Assembly (NCBI GenBank): GCA_903903945.1
Contig: CAIVAP010000147.1
Location: 1 to 50,129 of the forward strand
Direction: 5' to 3'
Length of the DNA stretch: 50,129 nt
DNA from: an uncultured bacterium
GTDB taxonomy: Bacteria > Zixibacteria > MSB-5A5 > CAIYYT01
Every line of letters starts with the position of its first letter. Positions within the stretch are counted from its first letter, which is position 1. The notes under the pieces were generated by a model. The model was not told the DNA's origin and made no database searches. It was given only the letters and a program-made list of their open reading frames with translations. Made by a program: the position numbers and the translations under genes. Shown in pieces: positions 8,406 to 17,369 of the stretch.

Positions 8406-9773
8406 ATGGGCAGCGACATCAGTATCAGTGTTGGAGTATTGATCACTGCATCGATTGCACTTTTGGGTCTGGCCACTGCCGTCTTCTGGCAAATATACCA
8501 GAAGCAGAGAGAGCAATTGGGAAACGAGACTTATCAACAGCATTACAGGTATCTCTATTTTGAGTTGGCTACTCTCTTTGTAGAAGCAGCTCGGACTGTC
8601 CTCAACTCGACTAGCCTCCACGAAACCAATTATCTCAGCAAGAAGTACTTGAAAAGATTGGTGCCGCTAGAGCAACTGGTTTGGGTGTTGCACGCGATGA
8701 GAAAGCATGTGTTGGCGTTGGGAGATAACCCTAGTGTACAGGAAATAGAAACACCCGAATTCTGCTACGGAATGGCGCGATTTCTTTCATATTACCATGA
8801 CCATAAGCTCGGGCAACTCCCAGCCATTGACGATTCTATCAACTTCTGGGTTTCTAAACACAGAGAGGCATGTGACAGGGATGAAACCGGTCGGGAGTTC
8901 TTGCGATATTCCTATTTTTTTCAGTCGCACATGTTGCGCAAGAAGGCTTGCCTGGCTCATACGAGAAATGATAAGAAAGTCTTCGCCCTGAATATTGCAA
9001 AAGCAGAGGCGCTGATCGATAAGGCCATTGAAGTTAGTCCAATGTATAGTTCTGATAAAGAACCGTGGCTTTCTGCCATACTGGAAAAGGCAAGTCTTCT
9101 ATCACTCAAATACTACGATTCGGGCCTACAAGGCGACCTCGAAAAGCTTTATTTGTGGTATCAAGAAAACGCCGCCCGCGTGATGGCAGCCGATAGCGTG
9201 CCGCCGTTTGTCGACAATGAATATGATCGTAACGTGCTGGCTTTCTACTTAAACCAGTCTGAGATTTCGATTGCCCTAGGCAAGTTAGAGGAAGCTGAGG
9301 ATATTCTCGGTCCGGTCAAGACATGGGCTGAAACGTATAAACAAGAAGTCGACGAGGACCTTCGCGTTGATCCGATAGCCTCTCAGTTCCAGATGATATA
9401 CTTGGCACACACGTGGATACTTAAAGTTTTTAGGGAGATTGAAAAGATCCATTTGAGAAACGTAAGGAAGTCTCGGATCGATCAATTGAGATCGGGCTAC
9501 AGAGAGCAGGAGAAACGCTCGGGTCTAGCTGATTTCGCATACGCAAGTGCATCATTACCTTCGATTTGGGACTATTTGCGACTCAAACTAGCTGAATACG
9601 AGGGAGAAGAGGAATCTGTTAATCAAATACGGTATCGAATGACAGAAGTTATTGAGCAATCACGTGATATCTGGTATTTTGAAGTCGAGTCAACCTTCCC
9701 GCGCGTAATTCTGCGCAAGGTGGAATCCTCACTGGAAATTCACGCAGACGCCGACGGGAAAATACGCGATTGA
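8406..9773 (+). CDS. Unknown protein with one N-terminal membrane helix
   Basis: A 455-residue protein that I do not recognise. The open frame extends upstream to 8325, but the ATG at 8406 has a good ribosome site (GGAGGG at 8391-8396, 9-base spacing) and lies downstream of the promoter, so I take it as the start. Residues about 6-28 (ISVGVLITASIALLGLATAVFW) form one transmembrane helix. The rest is soluble, helical and rich in charged residues and tyrosine, with TPR-like stretches (for example NQSEISIALGKLEEAEDIL). This N-in anchor plus a large helical domain resembles other orphan single-pass proteins. It is more A+T rich than the transketolase genes, hinting at a different history. It is monocistronic. 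Confidence 0.75.
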   Translation: MGSDISISVGVLITASIALLGLATAVFWQIYQKQREQLGNETYQQHYRYLYFELATLFVEAARTVLNSTSLHETNYLSKKYLKRLVPLEQLVWVLHAMRKHVLALGDNPSVQEIETPEFCYGMARFLSYYHDHKLGQLPAIDDSINFWVSKHREACDRDETGREFLRYSYFFQSHMLRKKACLAHTRNDKKVFALNIAKAEALIDKAIEVSPMYSSDKEPWLSAILEKASLLSLKYYDSGLQGDLEKLYLWYQENAARVMAADSVPPFVDNEYDRNVLAFYLNQSEISIALGKLEEAEDILGPVKTWAETYKQEVDEDLRVDPIASQFQMIYLAHTWILKVFREIEKIHLRNVRKSRIDQLRSGYREQEKRSGLADFAYASASLPSIWDYLRLKLAEYEGEEESVNQIRYRMTEVIEQSRDIWYFEVESTFPRVILRKVESSLEIHADADGKIRD

Positions 9774-9838
9774 TTTGAGCCAAAAGAAATTAGTTGACTT
9801 AAAATTGAGCATTCGGCAATATCTGCGTAAAAGATATG

Positions 9839-9896
9839 TTGGTCGAACCGATAACGAAAAGTAATGTGGGTTGTCGTTCTATGATGGTTCGACCAA
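9839..9896. repeat. 11-bp perfect inverted repeat
   Basis: TTGGTCGAACC at 9839-9849 and GGTTCGACCAA at 9886-9896 form a perfect 11-bp inverted repeat around a 36-base loop that can pair further (AACGA with TCGTT). It lies 65 bases after the unknown membrane protein gene. There is no T-run on the plus side, so it is not a standard terminator; it could be a small mobile-element end or an RNA structure. The remaining gene-poor sequence 9897-10172 holds no convincing gene. Confidence 0.5.
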
Positions 9897-10172
9897 AAAG
9901 GGATAAGTTCTACGGAAAGGAACGTGAAATGGATCGCGACATATACGCTGGCGGCTGATTCATGAACCAGGCGCAGTTGAACGCAACCCCTGAAGAGGGT
10001 ATTTGCTGGATGATCTTTTTGGGTGTAGTTGGGGCACAGTTGACACCGTCTTGGTCATTTGAATGGGCCGTTCCGGACAACCCTATTGCGCAGATCGAAT
10101 CCCCTATTGGCACCGCAAGATCGACGGCTGCCGCAGCCGATCATTGGATTTTTGATCCAATCACGTGCGTCG

Positions 10173-10212
10173 GTAAAAAAGGAAACCCACCGGCCGCTCC
10201 GATCTCGGTGGG
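10173..10212 (-). terminator. Intrinsic terminator of the minus-strand membrane gene
   Basis: On the minus strand CCCACCG (10212-10206) pairs with CGGTGGG (10192-10186), followed by TTTCCTTTTTT. This is a stem plus T-run about 100 bases downstream of the stop of the gene at 10312-10656. Confidence 0.5.
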
Positions 10213-10311
10213 GTACCGAGTATATCGGACTGAGTCCGCGCGTGTTGCCGATTAGCAACGCGAAATCCGTCAATGTCCTGAATCGGCGCAAACCGAGCAA
10301 ACCGACCAACT

Positions 10312-10656
10312 TTAGGGTTTTGTGTACTTGGCGTCGCCGAATCCTAGAATCGGATAAAAGATAATAGACAGAAGTGCTAATCCCACTCCAAACCCAGTAC
10401 CTTTGCCAAAGGCTTTCGCCAAGCTGATAGCAACAATAAAGGCAATGACAATGTCGACAAGCGGGATCAGCAGCAGAAGTAGCCACCATCCGGGCTTACC
10501 GGCGATCTTCAGCAGAACGTAAGCACTCCAGATCGGAATTAGGCATTCCCAGCCGCCGCGTCCGGCCTTGGCAAACACCCTCCAAACGGCGATTATTTCA
10601 AAGAGAAAAATCGCAACAAATATTAGGATCATGACGGGGATTATCAGAGCGCTCAT
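10312..10656 (-). CDS. Small polytopic membrane protein, DUF5684-like
   Basis: A 114-residue protein with four hydrophobic stretches: about residues 3-25, 40-52, 55-78 and 85-105. Motifs include AGRGGWECLIPIWSAYVLLKIAGKPGWW and KGTGFGVGLALLSIIFYPILGFGDAKY. This pattern is shared by a widespread small family annotated as DUF5684, often encoded near signal peptidases; the function is unknown. AGGAGG precedes the ATG at 10656 on the minus strand. It is a single gene with its own terminator. Confidence 0.8.
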   Translation of the reverse strand: MSALIIPVMILIFVAIFLFEIIAVWRVFAKAGRGGWECLIPIWSAYVLLKIAGKPGWWLLLLLIPLVDIVIAFIVAISLAKAFGKGTGFGVGLALLSIIFYPILGFGDAKYTKP

Positions 10657-10851
10657 TCTAAACCTCCTGGCAACTTTTTCTGGTTAGATATGCTTTTCGA
10701 CGCCAACAGTGCTATTCCTCAATACTAACGGCAAGCCCAAAAATCTCATAACTGCCGCGCGAATAATGGCGCACGGCACATGTCCGATTTAGCCACCGTC
10801 ACGTTACCCTGTAAGCACTTACCTTCACATCCTTTACCAAAGCATCCGCAT

Positions 10852-10906
10852 CTAACCAAAAACTAACATTCATCACATTCACCGCTAACGCTGCACTCGT
10901 TCTATC
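10852..10906 (+). promoter_or_regulatory. Pho-box-like 11-bp repeats and -10 region
   Basis: Four 11-base steps begin at 10852, 10863, 10874 and 10885: CTAACCA, CTAACAT, CACATTC and CTAACGC. Direct repeats at an 11-bp period are the known format of PhoB/PhoP binding sites, and a -10-like TCTATC follows at about 10901-10906, the place expected when a Pho box replaces the -35. Two more TTACC elements lie at about 10819 and 10834 with 15-bp spacing. The downstream genes are a porin of the phosphate-porin family and pstS, which fits phosphate control. The repeat sequence is not the E. coli consensus, so this is inference. Confidence 0.4.
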
Positions 10907-10953
10907 TGCCGAGGACAAGAAACGAAAAATGCTTTCTGTTGTGGAGGAACTAA

Positions 10954-12222
10954 ATGAGAGCAAGAATACTGTTAGCGCTGTTTGTGATGACACTGATGAT
11001 CGGTCAATGCGCACGCGCACAAAGTGAAACCGACAGTCTTAAAGAAGTCGTCCAGACATTGCGCGAAAAACTGGACGGAGTCGGCGAGAACCTGAACACA
11101 TTGAACTCCGATGTCGGCATTTTGAAGTATCTCAAAGTGTCGGGTTACCTTCAGGCGCGGTATGAGTATATCGACACGGTCCTGGGCGGAACGGCTCCGA
11201 ATTCCAACAGCAACTTCTATATCCGTCGTGGTCGAATTAAATTCAGCTTCCAGCCCGGCACTTCAAGCAAGTACGTGATTTACTTTGACGCGTCAAAGAA
11301 CACGGTCACTCTGAAAGAAGCTTACGTCGAGTTGTACAAGAGAATCCAGAAGAACAACTTCACGCTGACCGCCGGTCAACAGAACTGGCCTTTTGGTTAC
11401 GAAATCGAATACTCATCTTCCAAGCGCGATTTTCCTGAGCGAAGTGCGGCAGAGAACGTTCTGTTCAACGGCGAACGCGATCGTGGCATCAATCTGACCT
11501 GGGCGCTGCCGAAATACCTGCAATTCAACCTCGGCGCCTTCCAAGGGTATGGCATCAACGACGCAACCTTCACATGGTTTGATCCGACCAAGCAGAAGGA
11601 CATCATCCTGCGCGCCAAAGCCAAATTGGGTATGGTGGATGTTGGCGTTTCAAGCTACTTCGGCAAGAAGACCATCGCCGGCTCTGCTGCCGTAGCGGCA
11701 ACGACCACCTGGTACGACGCAAACGGCGATTCAATCATGCAGAAGAACGAAGTCAAGACCACAGCCGCCAAGGCTGCCGTCGCTGCTTCGGAATACAACA
11801 AGCGCAGATACGGCATCGATGCACAGGCGTATTTCGATGTGTTGCCGGTAGGGGGGAGCGCGGTGCGTACGGAATTCTATTATGGTGATGACTACAGCAG
11901 TTCAGCCAACGACAAGATGGCGACTGGTAAAGGATTCTACTTCTGGCTGTCGCAGACACTCGGCAAAAAGTTCGCCGCCGCCGCGCGCTACGACTTCTGG
12001 GACCCAAACGTCCATGGCGATTACACCGACAAGAGTGTGAAGAAGAAAGACGATGCCACCGGAACGACATCGCTGGCCGTTCATTACTTCTGGGATTCGT
12101 GGGTGCGAGTTACGGCGGCATACGACATTCCGCACTTGCTGAAGGACGGCTCGCTGTTCTCCAAATCATCGTACGATCCCAAAGACAATCGTTTCACCTT
12201 GCAGTTCCAGTTCACGATATAG
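10954..12222 (+). CDS. OprO/OprP-type phosphate-selective porin
   Basis: A 422-residue outer-membrane beta-barrel protein. It has a signal peptide (about residues 1-22, ending CARA), a short coiled-coil stretch (about 25-55, heptads in SLKEVVQTLREKL) and then strand-rich barrel sequence with SGYLQARYEYID, NFYIRRGRIKFSF and the typical FGYEIEYSSSKRDFPERS segment of the porin O/P family. The C-terminus FTLQFQFTI ends in an aromatic/hydrophobic strand, as barrel proteins usually do. The next gene, pstS, begins 30 bases on, so the pair likely moves phosphate across the outer membrane and then captures it in the periplasm. GGAGG at 10943-10947 supports the ATG. An insertion rich in Ala (about residues 245-280) is unusual. 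Confidence 0.88.
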   Translation: MRARILLALFVMTLMIGQCARAQSETDSLKEVVQTLREKLDGVGENLNTLNSDVGILKYLKVSGYLQARYEYIDTVLGGTAPNSNSNFYIRRGRIKFSFQPGTSSKYVIYFDASKNTVTLKEAYVELYKRIQKNNFTLTAGQQNWPFGYEIEYSSSKRDFPERSAAENVLFNGERDRGINLTWALPKYLQFNLGAFQGYGINDATFTWFDPTKQKDIILRAKAKLGMVDVGVSSYFGKKTIAGSAAVAATTTWYDANGDSIMQKNEVKTTAAKAAVAASEYNKRRYGIDAQAYFDVLPVGGSAVRTEFYYGDDYSSSANDKMATGKGFYFWLSQTLGKKFAAAARYDFWDPNVHGDYTDKSVKKKDDATGTTSLAVHYFWDSWVRVTAAYDIPHLLKDGSLFSKSSYDPKDNRFTLQFQFTI

Positions 12223-12252
12223 ACTCACGTAACATACATAAAGGAGAGAACG

Positions 12253-13110
12253 ATGAAATCAACAACGCTTGCGAAACTGATGGCGATCCTGCTCGCTGTC
12301 GTCGCCATGACACTTTTCAGCACGGTAGGTCTTCAGGCTGCCGGCAAGACGACTATCACTTTGAAGGGTTCTGATACCATGCTCCCGTTGGGACAGCGTT
12401 GGGCCGAAGCGTTTATGTCTCAGAATCCCAACGTTGTGATTCAGGTCACGGGGGGCGGTTCCGGTGTCGGCATCGCAGCCTTGATTAACGGATCGACCGA
12501 TATCTGCGAGGCTTCACGATCGATTAAGCCTGCGGAAATCGACAAACTCAAGGAGCGGTTCAACAGCTCGGGCGTAGAGATTCCGGTTGCGCGCGACGGC
12601 CTGTCGGTTTACATGAACGAGCAGAATCCGGTGACGGAACTGAACATGGTGCAACTCAAAGCCATCTACACCGGAGAAGTCACGAACTGGAAGGATGTTG
12701 GTGGCCCGGACACCAAGATTATCCTTTACGGACGTGAAAACAGCTCCGGAACTTACTCTTTCTTCAAAGACAATGTTCTGATGGGCGAGGATTTTGCCGC
12801 TCAAACGCAGACGCTTCCGGGCACGGCGGCCATTGTCAATGCCGTCGCCAAGGACAAAAACGGAATCGGTTACGGCGGCGCCGCCTATGCCAAGGGAGTG
12901 AGAGACTGCAAGATCAAGAAGGACGACAAATCAACTGGGTACTTGCCGACTGAAGAGAACATCAAAGCCGGAACCTATCCGCTGTCACGCTATCTCTTCT
13001 GGTATCTGACATCAAAGCCGACCGGCGATATCAAGAAACTGGTCGACTACGCTCTCTCAGAGGCTGGCCAGAAGATCGTTAGGGAAGTAGGATACTTCCC
13101 CGTAAAATAA
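12253..13110 (+). CDS. pstS: Phosphate ABC transporter substrate-binding protein PstS
   Basis: A 285-residue periplasmic phosphate-binding protein with a signal peptide (about 1-31). Phosphate-site motifs of the PstS family are visible: GSDTMLPL, the glycine-rich TGGGSGVGIAALI, SRSI, and GRENSSGTYSFF. AAGGAGAG precedes the ATG. It follows the porin in the same unit and is closed by a terminator. The membrane and ATPase subunits pstC, pstA and pstB are not adjacent, so they must be elsewhere, or this binding protein serves another system or a sensing role. Confidence 0.93.
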   Translation: MKSTTLAKLMAILLAVVAMTLFSTVGLQAAGKTTITLKGSDTMLPLGQRWAEAFMSQNPNVVIQVTGGGSGVGIAALINGSTDICEASRSIKPAEIDKLKERFNSSGVEIPVARDGLSVYMNEQNPVTELNMVQLKAIYTGEVTNWKDVGGPDTKIILYGRENSSGTYSFFKDNVLMGEDFAAQTQTLPGTAAIVNAVAKDKNGIGYGGAAYAKGVRDCKIKKDDKSTGYLPTEENIKAGTYPLSRYLFWYLTSKPTGDIKKLVDYALSEAGQKIVREVGYFPVK

Positions 13111-13142
13111 CCCATCCTTTCCAGGGCTCTCTCCACTCACGG

Positions 13143-13174
13143 GCGGATGGTCGCAAGGCCATCCGCTTGTTTTC
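13143..13174 (+). terminator. Intrinsic terminator after pstS
   Basis: GCGGATGG (13143-13150) pairs with CCATCCGC (13159-13166) around an 8-base loop and is followed by TTGTTTTC. It ends the porin-pstS transcript. Confidence 0.8.
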
Positions 13175-13247
13175 TAACAGGTGTCATTCCCGTGAAAGTG
13201 GGGCCCCAGGACTGTGTCAAAAATCCAAGCGGTTCTGACTTGCTCAA

Positions 13248-13748
13248 CTAATGTCTAATTATTTTTCTAAGGTAAACACGCCCCTCATCGCCGGGACCAT
13301 GGACATCCGGCAAGGTCGCAACCGGAGCGAATCCGTGGCTGCCATAGAAAGCAATGGTCTCATGGCTTTTTGCATAGGTGGCCATGTACATGCAGTAGGC
13401 CCCGAATTCCCGGGAGTAGTTCTCTGTGTATTTCAATAGCTCTTTGCCATATCCTTTGCCTCGGTACTCGGGGAAAATCCCAATGTCCAGTAGTTCTGTC
13501 ATCTGCCCGAAACAGGCTACACCTTCCAGTTTTTCCTCAGCGAGCAATCCTGCGAATCCAACCGGTTTGTCGTCTTCAAGGTAGTACCCAAAGAACTTGA
13601 CTCCGCGGTAGTAGTGTCTCGATATTCTCCTGCGCAACCACTCGTCGTGCCGAGGGTTGGAGAAATCGAAATGAGAACCACATTCGACCTCTGTCATCAA
13701 GTCGTAGAATTGTTTGACGAACTTGGTTTCTTCGACTTCACGAATCAT
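13248..13748 (-). CDS. GNAT-family N-acetyltransferase
   Basis: A 166-residue protein with the acetyl-CoA-binding motif A of GNAT enzymes: LDIGIFPEYRGKGYGKELL (RxxGxG/A as RGKGYG). Next comes MYMATYAKSHETIAFYGSHGF, the usual motif B region. The open frame extends 25 codons upstream, but ATG 13748 has CAGGAG six bases ahead, so it is the better start. The substrate cannot be told from sequence. It is convergent with pstS and sits in the same direction as the desaturase. Confidence 0.85.
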   Translation of the reverse strand: MIREVEETKFVKQFYDLMTEVECGSHFDFSNPRHDEWLRRRISRHYYRGVKFFGYYLEDDKPVGFAGLLAEEKLEGVACFGQMTELLDIGIFPEYRGKGYGKELLKYTENYSREFGAYCMYMATYAKSHETIAFYGSHGFAPVATLPDVHGPGDEGRVYLRKIIRH

Positions 13749-13921
13749 GTCATACTCCTGCATCGATGTCTGAACTATCGGCTGACTGATCCCATCTCTG
13801 GATGATTCAGCACCGTAGGTCAATCAGTCTCGCGTCATGCCTATAATCCTGACATGATGAACGATAATACGAGATTCGGAAATTCGCAACCACAGATTGT
13901 CAAGAACCGAGCAGTCCTGAT

Positions 13922-14953
13922 TTACCGATCCGTCGTCGCCTGCATTTTGAGGTGCCGGAATCTGACCAATTTCCTCTCGTCCTCATCCCAGAGTCGATGC
14001 CTCAGCGACTTGAGACTTCGCCAGAACGAAAGCGGTCTGACCGGACGAAGTTGCATCAGGTCGTCACTGCAACGAGGTAGATAGTAATTTGGTATTTGCG
14101 AACTCAGGTGATGAACATGATGGAATCCGATATTGCCCGAAAACCAGCGCAACACCAGTGGTAGCCGGTAGAATGAACTTCCGTCCAGCGATGCCGCGAT
14201 GCGATCCCACTTTTCATGATGTTCCCAATAGACGTCTTCATACTGGTGTTGGACATAAAACAGCCAGATGCCGCCGGCTCCGGCCAGCCAATAAACCGGC
14301 AACTGGATCATAATGTAGGCCTTGATTCCAATCGTAAATGCCGCCGTAACAAACATCGCGAGCATTCCCAGATTGGTAACCCAGACGCTAACTCTATCGC
14401 TATGTGTCGCATTCTTTGGAGAAAAGCGATTCTGAATCAACAGCATCTGCAACGGTCCGAGGATCAACAAAACCAGTGGATTGCGATAGAACCGATACTT
14501 GAGGCGTGTACCGACCGATGCCTCCTTGTACTCCTTGACTGTCATCATCCAAACATCCCCTTCGCCACGCAGATCCAAATCGCCGGAGGTCTCATGGTGG
14601 ATGTTGTGCTTGCGTTGCCAGAGTTGGTAGGGGGTAAAACTGATTATTCCGGTGATAACTCCCCATACACTATTAGCCTTTCGCGACTTGAAGAGAGATC
14701 GGTGACAGCAATCATGAAAGATGATGAAGATGCGGACGACAAATCCTGCTGCGACGGCACCGATAGCCAGTGTCAGCCAGTAGCTTATTGCCAGACTCAG
14801 GTACATGGCGACCATCAGGCCGAGATAGGGAAGGATAGAATTGACCAATTGCCAACTGCTGCGCAGGTTGCTGGGACGCTGATAGGGGCCAACAACTGAC
14901 ATGAGCGTGCGCGGTTTCACTATCGGGTTCGAATGACTCGAATCTATTGACAT
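13922..14953 (-). CDS. Membrane fatty acid desaturase (acyl-lipid, DesA-like)
   Basis: A 343-residue integral membrane di-iron desaturase. All three histidine boxes are present: HDCCH (about residues 80-84), HNIHH (116-120) and a C-terminal HHVHH in GNIGFHHVHHL. Hydrophobic stretches flank them, as in acyl-lipid desaturases of the delta-12/omega-3 type. The start is ATG 14953 with GGAG six bases upstream; the frame runs on to 15025 but without a ribosome site. It introduces a double bond into membrane acyl chains, which would adjust membrane fluidity. The exact position of the bond is not shown by sequence. It is followed on the minus strand by the GNAT gene after a gap of about 170 bases. 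Confidence 0.93.
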   Translation of the reverse strand: MSIDSSHSNPIVKPRTLMSVVGPYQRPSNLRSSWQLVNSILPYLGLMVAMYLSLAISYWLTLAIGAVAAGFVVRIFIIFHDCCHRSLFKSRKANSVWGVITGIISFTPYQLWQRKHNIHHETSGDLDLRGEGDVWMMTVKEYKEASVGTRLKYRFYRNPLVLLILGPLQMLLIQNRFSPKNATHSDRVSVWVTNLGMLAMFVTAAFTIGIKAYIMIQLPVYWLAGAGGIWLFYVQHQYEDVYWEHHEKWDRIAASLDGSSFYRLPLVLRWFSGNIGFHHVHHLSSQIPNYYLPRCSDDLMQLRPVRPLSFWRSLKSLRHRLWDEDERKLVRFRHLKMQATTDR

Positions 14954-15152
14954 AGGATACTCCGGTCTTGCGTTAGTCTTTGCGGGCAAGCGACAGCAAC
15001 AATTAACCCCTTGCACATCGCTCACCCCAATTGCTTATGGTTCTACGGAGGAGAAGACGTTCCACCACAAGGAATAATGACCTCTGCTGAAATGTGGGGC
15101 AGTGCAGGAGGTAAGGAGCCCTGTGCTCCTGACAGTATTTCTGCCGAGCCGA

Positions 15153-15170
15153 CCCACAGCAAGCTGTGGG
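15153..15170. repeat. REP-like palindrome
   Basis: CCCACAGC and GCTGTGGG are an 8-bp perfect inverted repeat with a two-base AA loop, flanked by GA and CTACC. It lies between divergent-end genes, in the 243-base gap between the SBBP protein and the desaturase. The same core (CCACAGC/GCTGTGG) recurs at 43873-43891, which suggests a dispersed REP-type element. There is no T-run, so a terminator is less likely. Confidence 0.45.
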
Positions 15171-15196
15171 CTACCCTGCTTCGGAATTTGCCAATT

Positions 15197-16909
15197 CTAT
15201 TTACATCCCGCGCACGGCGCCGGTCCGCCGCTGAAAATGTAGGCAATCAGATACACTGCATCAGAGATGTTGACAGTGCTATTACAGTTAGCGTCGCCAG
15301 AGAGCGGTGGTTCTGGCGCGGGTCCTCCAGAGAAGATGTAGGCGATAAGATAGACGGCGTCGGAGATATTGACGCTGCCATCTGAATTGGCATCGCCGCA
15401 CATAAACGGGTCCAAGGAAAACTTGACAGCATATATATCACCACTCCCGTTGTAACTCGCGTCATATGCCCCCCCAGTAGTCTGGAGGCTGGCGGATGTC
15501 GTGTAGCCGATGACGTAAACGCAATTATTCGCGGCGGACAAGACGTCAGGCCATCGGTCGTCACCCAGGCCGCCAATGAAGGTTGACAGGTGTAGTGTTT
15601 GCATGGTGCTGTCGAACTTCGCTAGGAACATCTCTCTGACGTCACAGCAGGTGCTATCGTATGCGCCTTTGGTAACAGGGAAATCGGGCGAAGAAGTCTC
15701 TCCGACTACATATATGAAACCTTGATTATCTCGCGCCAAGTCAACCCCCCAGTCCCAACCGCTTCCACCGAGGTATGTGGAGGCTTTGAGCGTGCTCAGA
15801 TCGCTGCTCAATCGGCAAAGATAAGTGTCGCTTCCTTCATCCGTGCCTCCTCCATATGTAGAGTCGAAGCATGCGGGTGTGACAGGCCAATTCGAATGTG
15901 CATGCCCTGTAATATAGACATCCTCGTTTTCGCCCAATATGATGGCATATGACCAGTCGGTACCGTTGCCACCGACATAGGTTGATGCCAGCACGACATC
16001 CAATGTTTTGCTGATATGTGATATAAATGCATCCAGAGACCCGTCGTTGTTCAGTTTGTCATAGGCGCCAAGGCTAACGGGGAGGTTGCCGGAGAAAGTA
16101 CTCCCCGTGACATAGATATCACCATCGCTATCGATCGCGAGCTTGGGGCGATACTCATCGCCGTTCCCACCGAAATATGTAGATGCCAAGGCGGTGGTGA
16201 GGCCGCTGTCCAATCGCATTATGTAAAAGTCCGCCCCTCCGAGACTATGGCCACTCTGCACAGCGCCGGGCGAGGTTGGCAAATCGGTCGACGCTGTCCG
16301 GAATGCCGCAAATACGGAACCATCCGCAGAGATGACGGTGGCACACTCCAGATCGGATCCGTTGCCACCGATGAAAGTGGATGCCAGAAGCGTATCGAGA
16401 CCTACGCTGAGAACGGCGACGAATGCATCTTCGGCGCTGCTGTGCGTTCCATCGTACGCTTCCAGCGTTATCGGGAAATTCGCTGAAGAGGTTGAACCAC
16501 TTACGTATACACGGCCTGCATCGTCAATGCAAATGGCATCGGCAGTCTCGGCCGCAGAACCGCCCAGATAGGTCGCCCTCAGCACTTGAGTCAAATCAGC
16601 ATTCATTTTGACAATGAGGACGTCCCCTCCCCCGTTGTAGCTCAAGTCAAAACCCCCGGAAGCCAAACTCGACGAAGTAGCGGTAATCGCGAACAGAATA
16701 TTTCCGTCGGCGTCAATTGTGCTCGGAGTTGACGGCCAGCCCTGCTCATTGGCTGAGCCGCCGAAATAGGTGGCCGCTCGTAAACGGCAGGTGGCCAGAG
16801 ACTGTCCAGTCTTGTCGCCTATCGCCAGGGTGGTCGGGAAGAGAGATGCATAGAAAAGCGCCACAAGACAGAGAACTGCCGTTACTGATAAACTTTCTCG
16901 TTTCTGCAA
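15197..16909 (-). CDS. Exported SBBP-repeat protein with C-terminal dockerin pair
   Basis: A 570-residue secreted protein. After a signal peptide (about residues 1-29) come about eight copies of an SBBP-type beta-propeller repeat, each with a core such as ASTYLGG, a DxxGxIYVxGxT strand and FPVTxGAYD. The C-terminus (about 505-570) carries two dockerin-like calcium loops, GDANSDGSVNISDAVYLIAY and GDANCNSTVNISDAVYLIAY, each followed by IFSGGPAP, and ends in Cys-x-x-Cys-Lys. Dockerins bind cohesins in cellulosomes, but in this kind of lineage they are widespread without known cohesin partners. The start is TTG 16909, supported by GGAGG five bases ahead. It is divergent from the HYR protein. Confidence 0.88.
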   Translation of the reverse strand: MQKRESLSVTAVLCLVALFYASLFPTTLAIGDKTGQSLATCRLRAATYFGGSANEQGWPSTPSTIDADGNILFAITATSSSLASGGFDLSYNGGGDVLIVKMNADLTQVLRATYLGGSAAETADAICIDDAGRVYVSGSTSSANFPITLEAYDGTHSSAEDAFVAVLSVGLDTLLASTFIGGNGSDLECATVISADGSVFAAFRTASTDLPTSPGAVQSGHSLGGADFYIMRLDSGLTTALASTYFGGNGDEYRPKLAIDSDGDIYVTGSTFSGNLPVSLGAYDKLNNDGSLDAFISHISKTLDVVLASTYVGGNGTDWSYAIILGENEDVYITGHAHSNWPVTPACFDSTYGGGTDEGSDTYLCRLSSDLSTLKASTYLGGSGWDWGVDLARDNQGFIYVVGETSSPDFPVTKGAYDSTCCDVREMFLAKFDSTMQTLHLSTFIGGLGDDRWPDVLSAANNCVYVIGYTTSASLQTTGGAYDASYNGSGDIYAVKFSLDPFMCGDANSDGSVNISDAVYLIAYIFSGGPAPEPPLSGDANCNSTVNISDAVYLIAYIFSGGPAPCAGCK

Positions 16910-17369
16910 AGTTACCTCCAGAGGCTGGTTCTAACGATCACTATTGCATGTCGCCCGTAGGCAAGGGCAGATGCGAGCGGTGATGCCGCCCAATTCTAGT
17001 ACACACCAGATAGACGACGTATCGACCAAAGCGTTTAGTCTGTCCTGGTCAGAGTTTCATGCGCCTATCATTGGCAGCGGGCTACCATCCCGGCAATGCC
17101 ATAGCGGACACAATCCGTCGTATTTGTCCGGGCGGCAAAACCGCACAAAGGATTTCGTTCTTGACATAATGTATAAAAATCCTGTAGCTTCGCCTGCAAC
17201 TTAGGTACTGCTTGGTGTTCTACTCTTTTGGGCAGGGAATGCAGTAACGAAAGCGTTTTACTTCTGTTATCGCGACAGTTGTTGTGACCTCTCCGGAGTT
17301 GAGGCAACGAAATCGCGACTGTTGGACACATGTTCGAAAGAAGCATTGATTAACTTTAAGGAGGAAAGC
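16910..17369. other. Intergenic region between divergent exoprotein genes
   Basis: 460 bases with no gene I can support. It must carry the promoters of the SBBP and HYR genes. TTGACA at 17161-17166 lacks a clear -10 at the right distance. Two similar 14-base stretches (beginning ATCGCGAC, at about 17269 and 17312) are loosely repeated. No terminator or RNA gene is seen. Confidence 0.4.

Noticed and set aside
9962..10255. Plus-strand 97-residue frame
   Set aside because: Low-complexity content with no domain, no ribosome site, and partly covers a terminator of the opposite gene.
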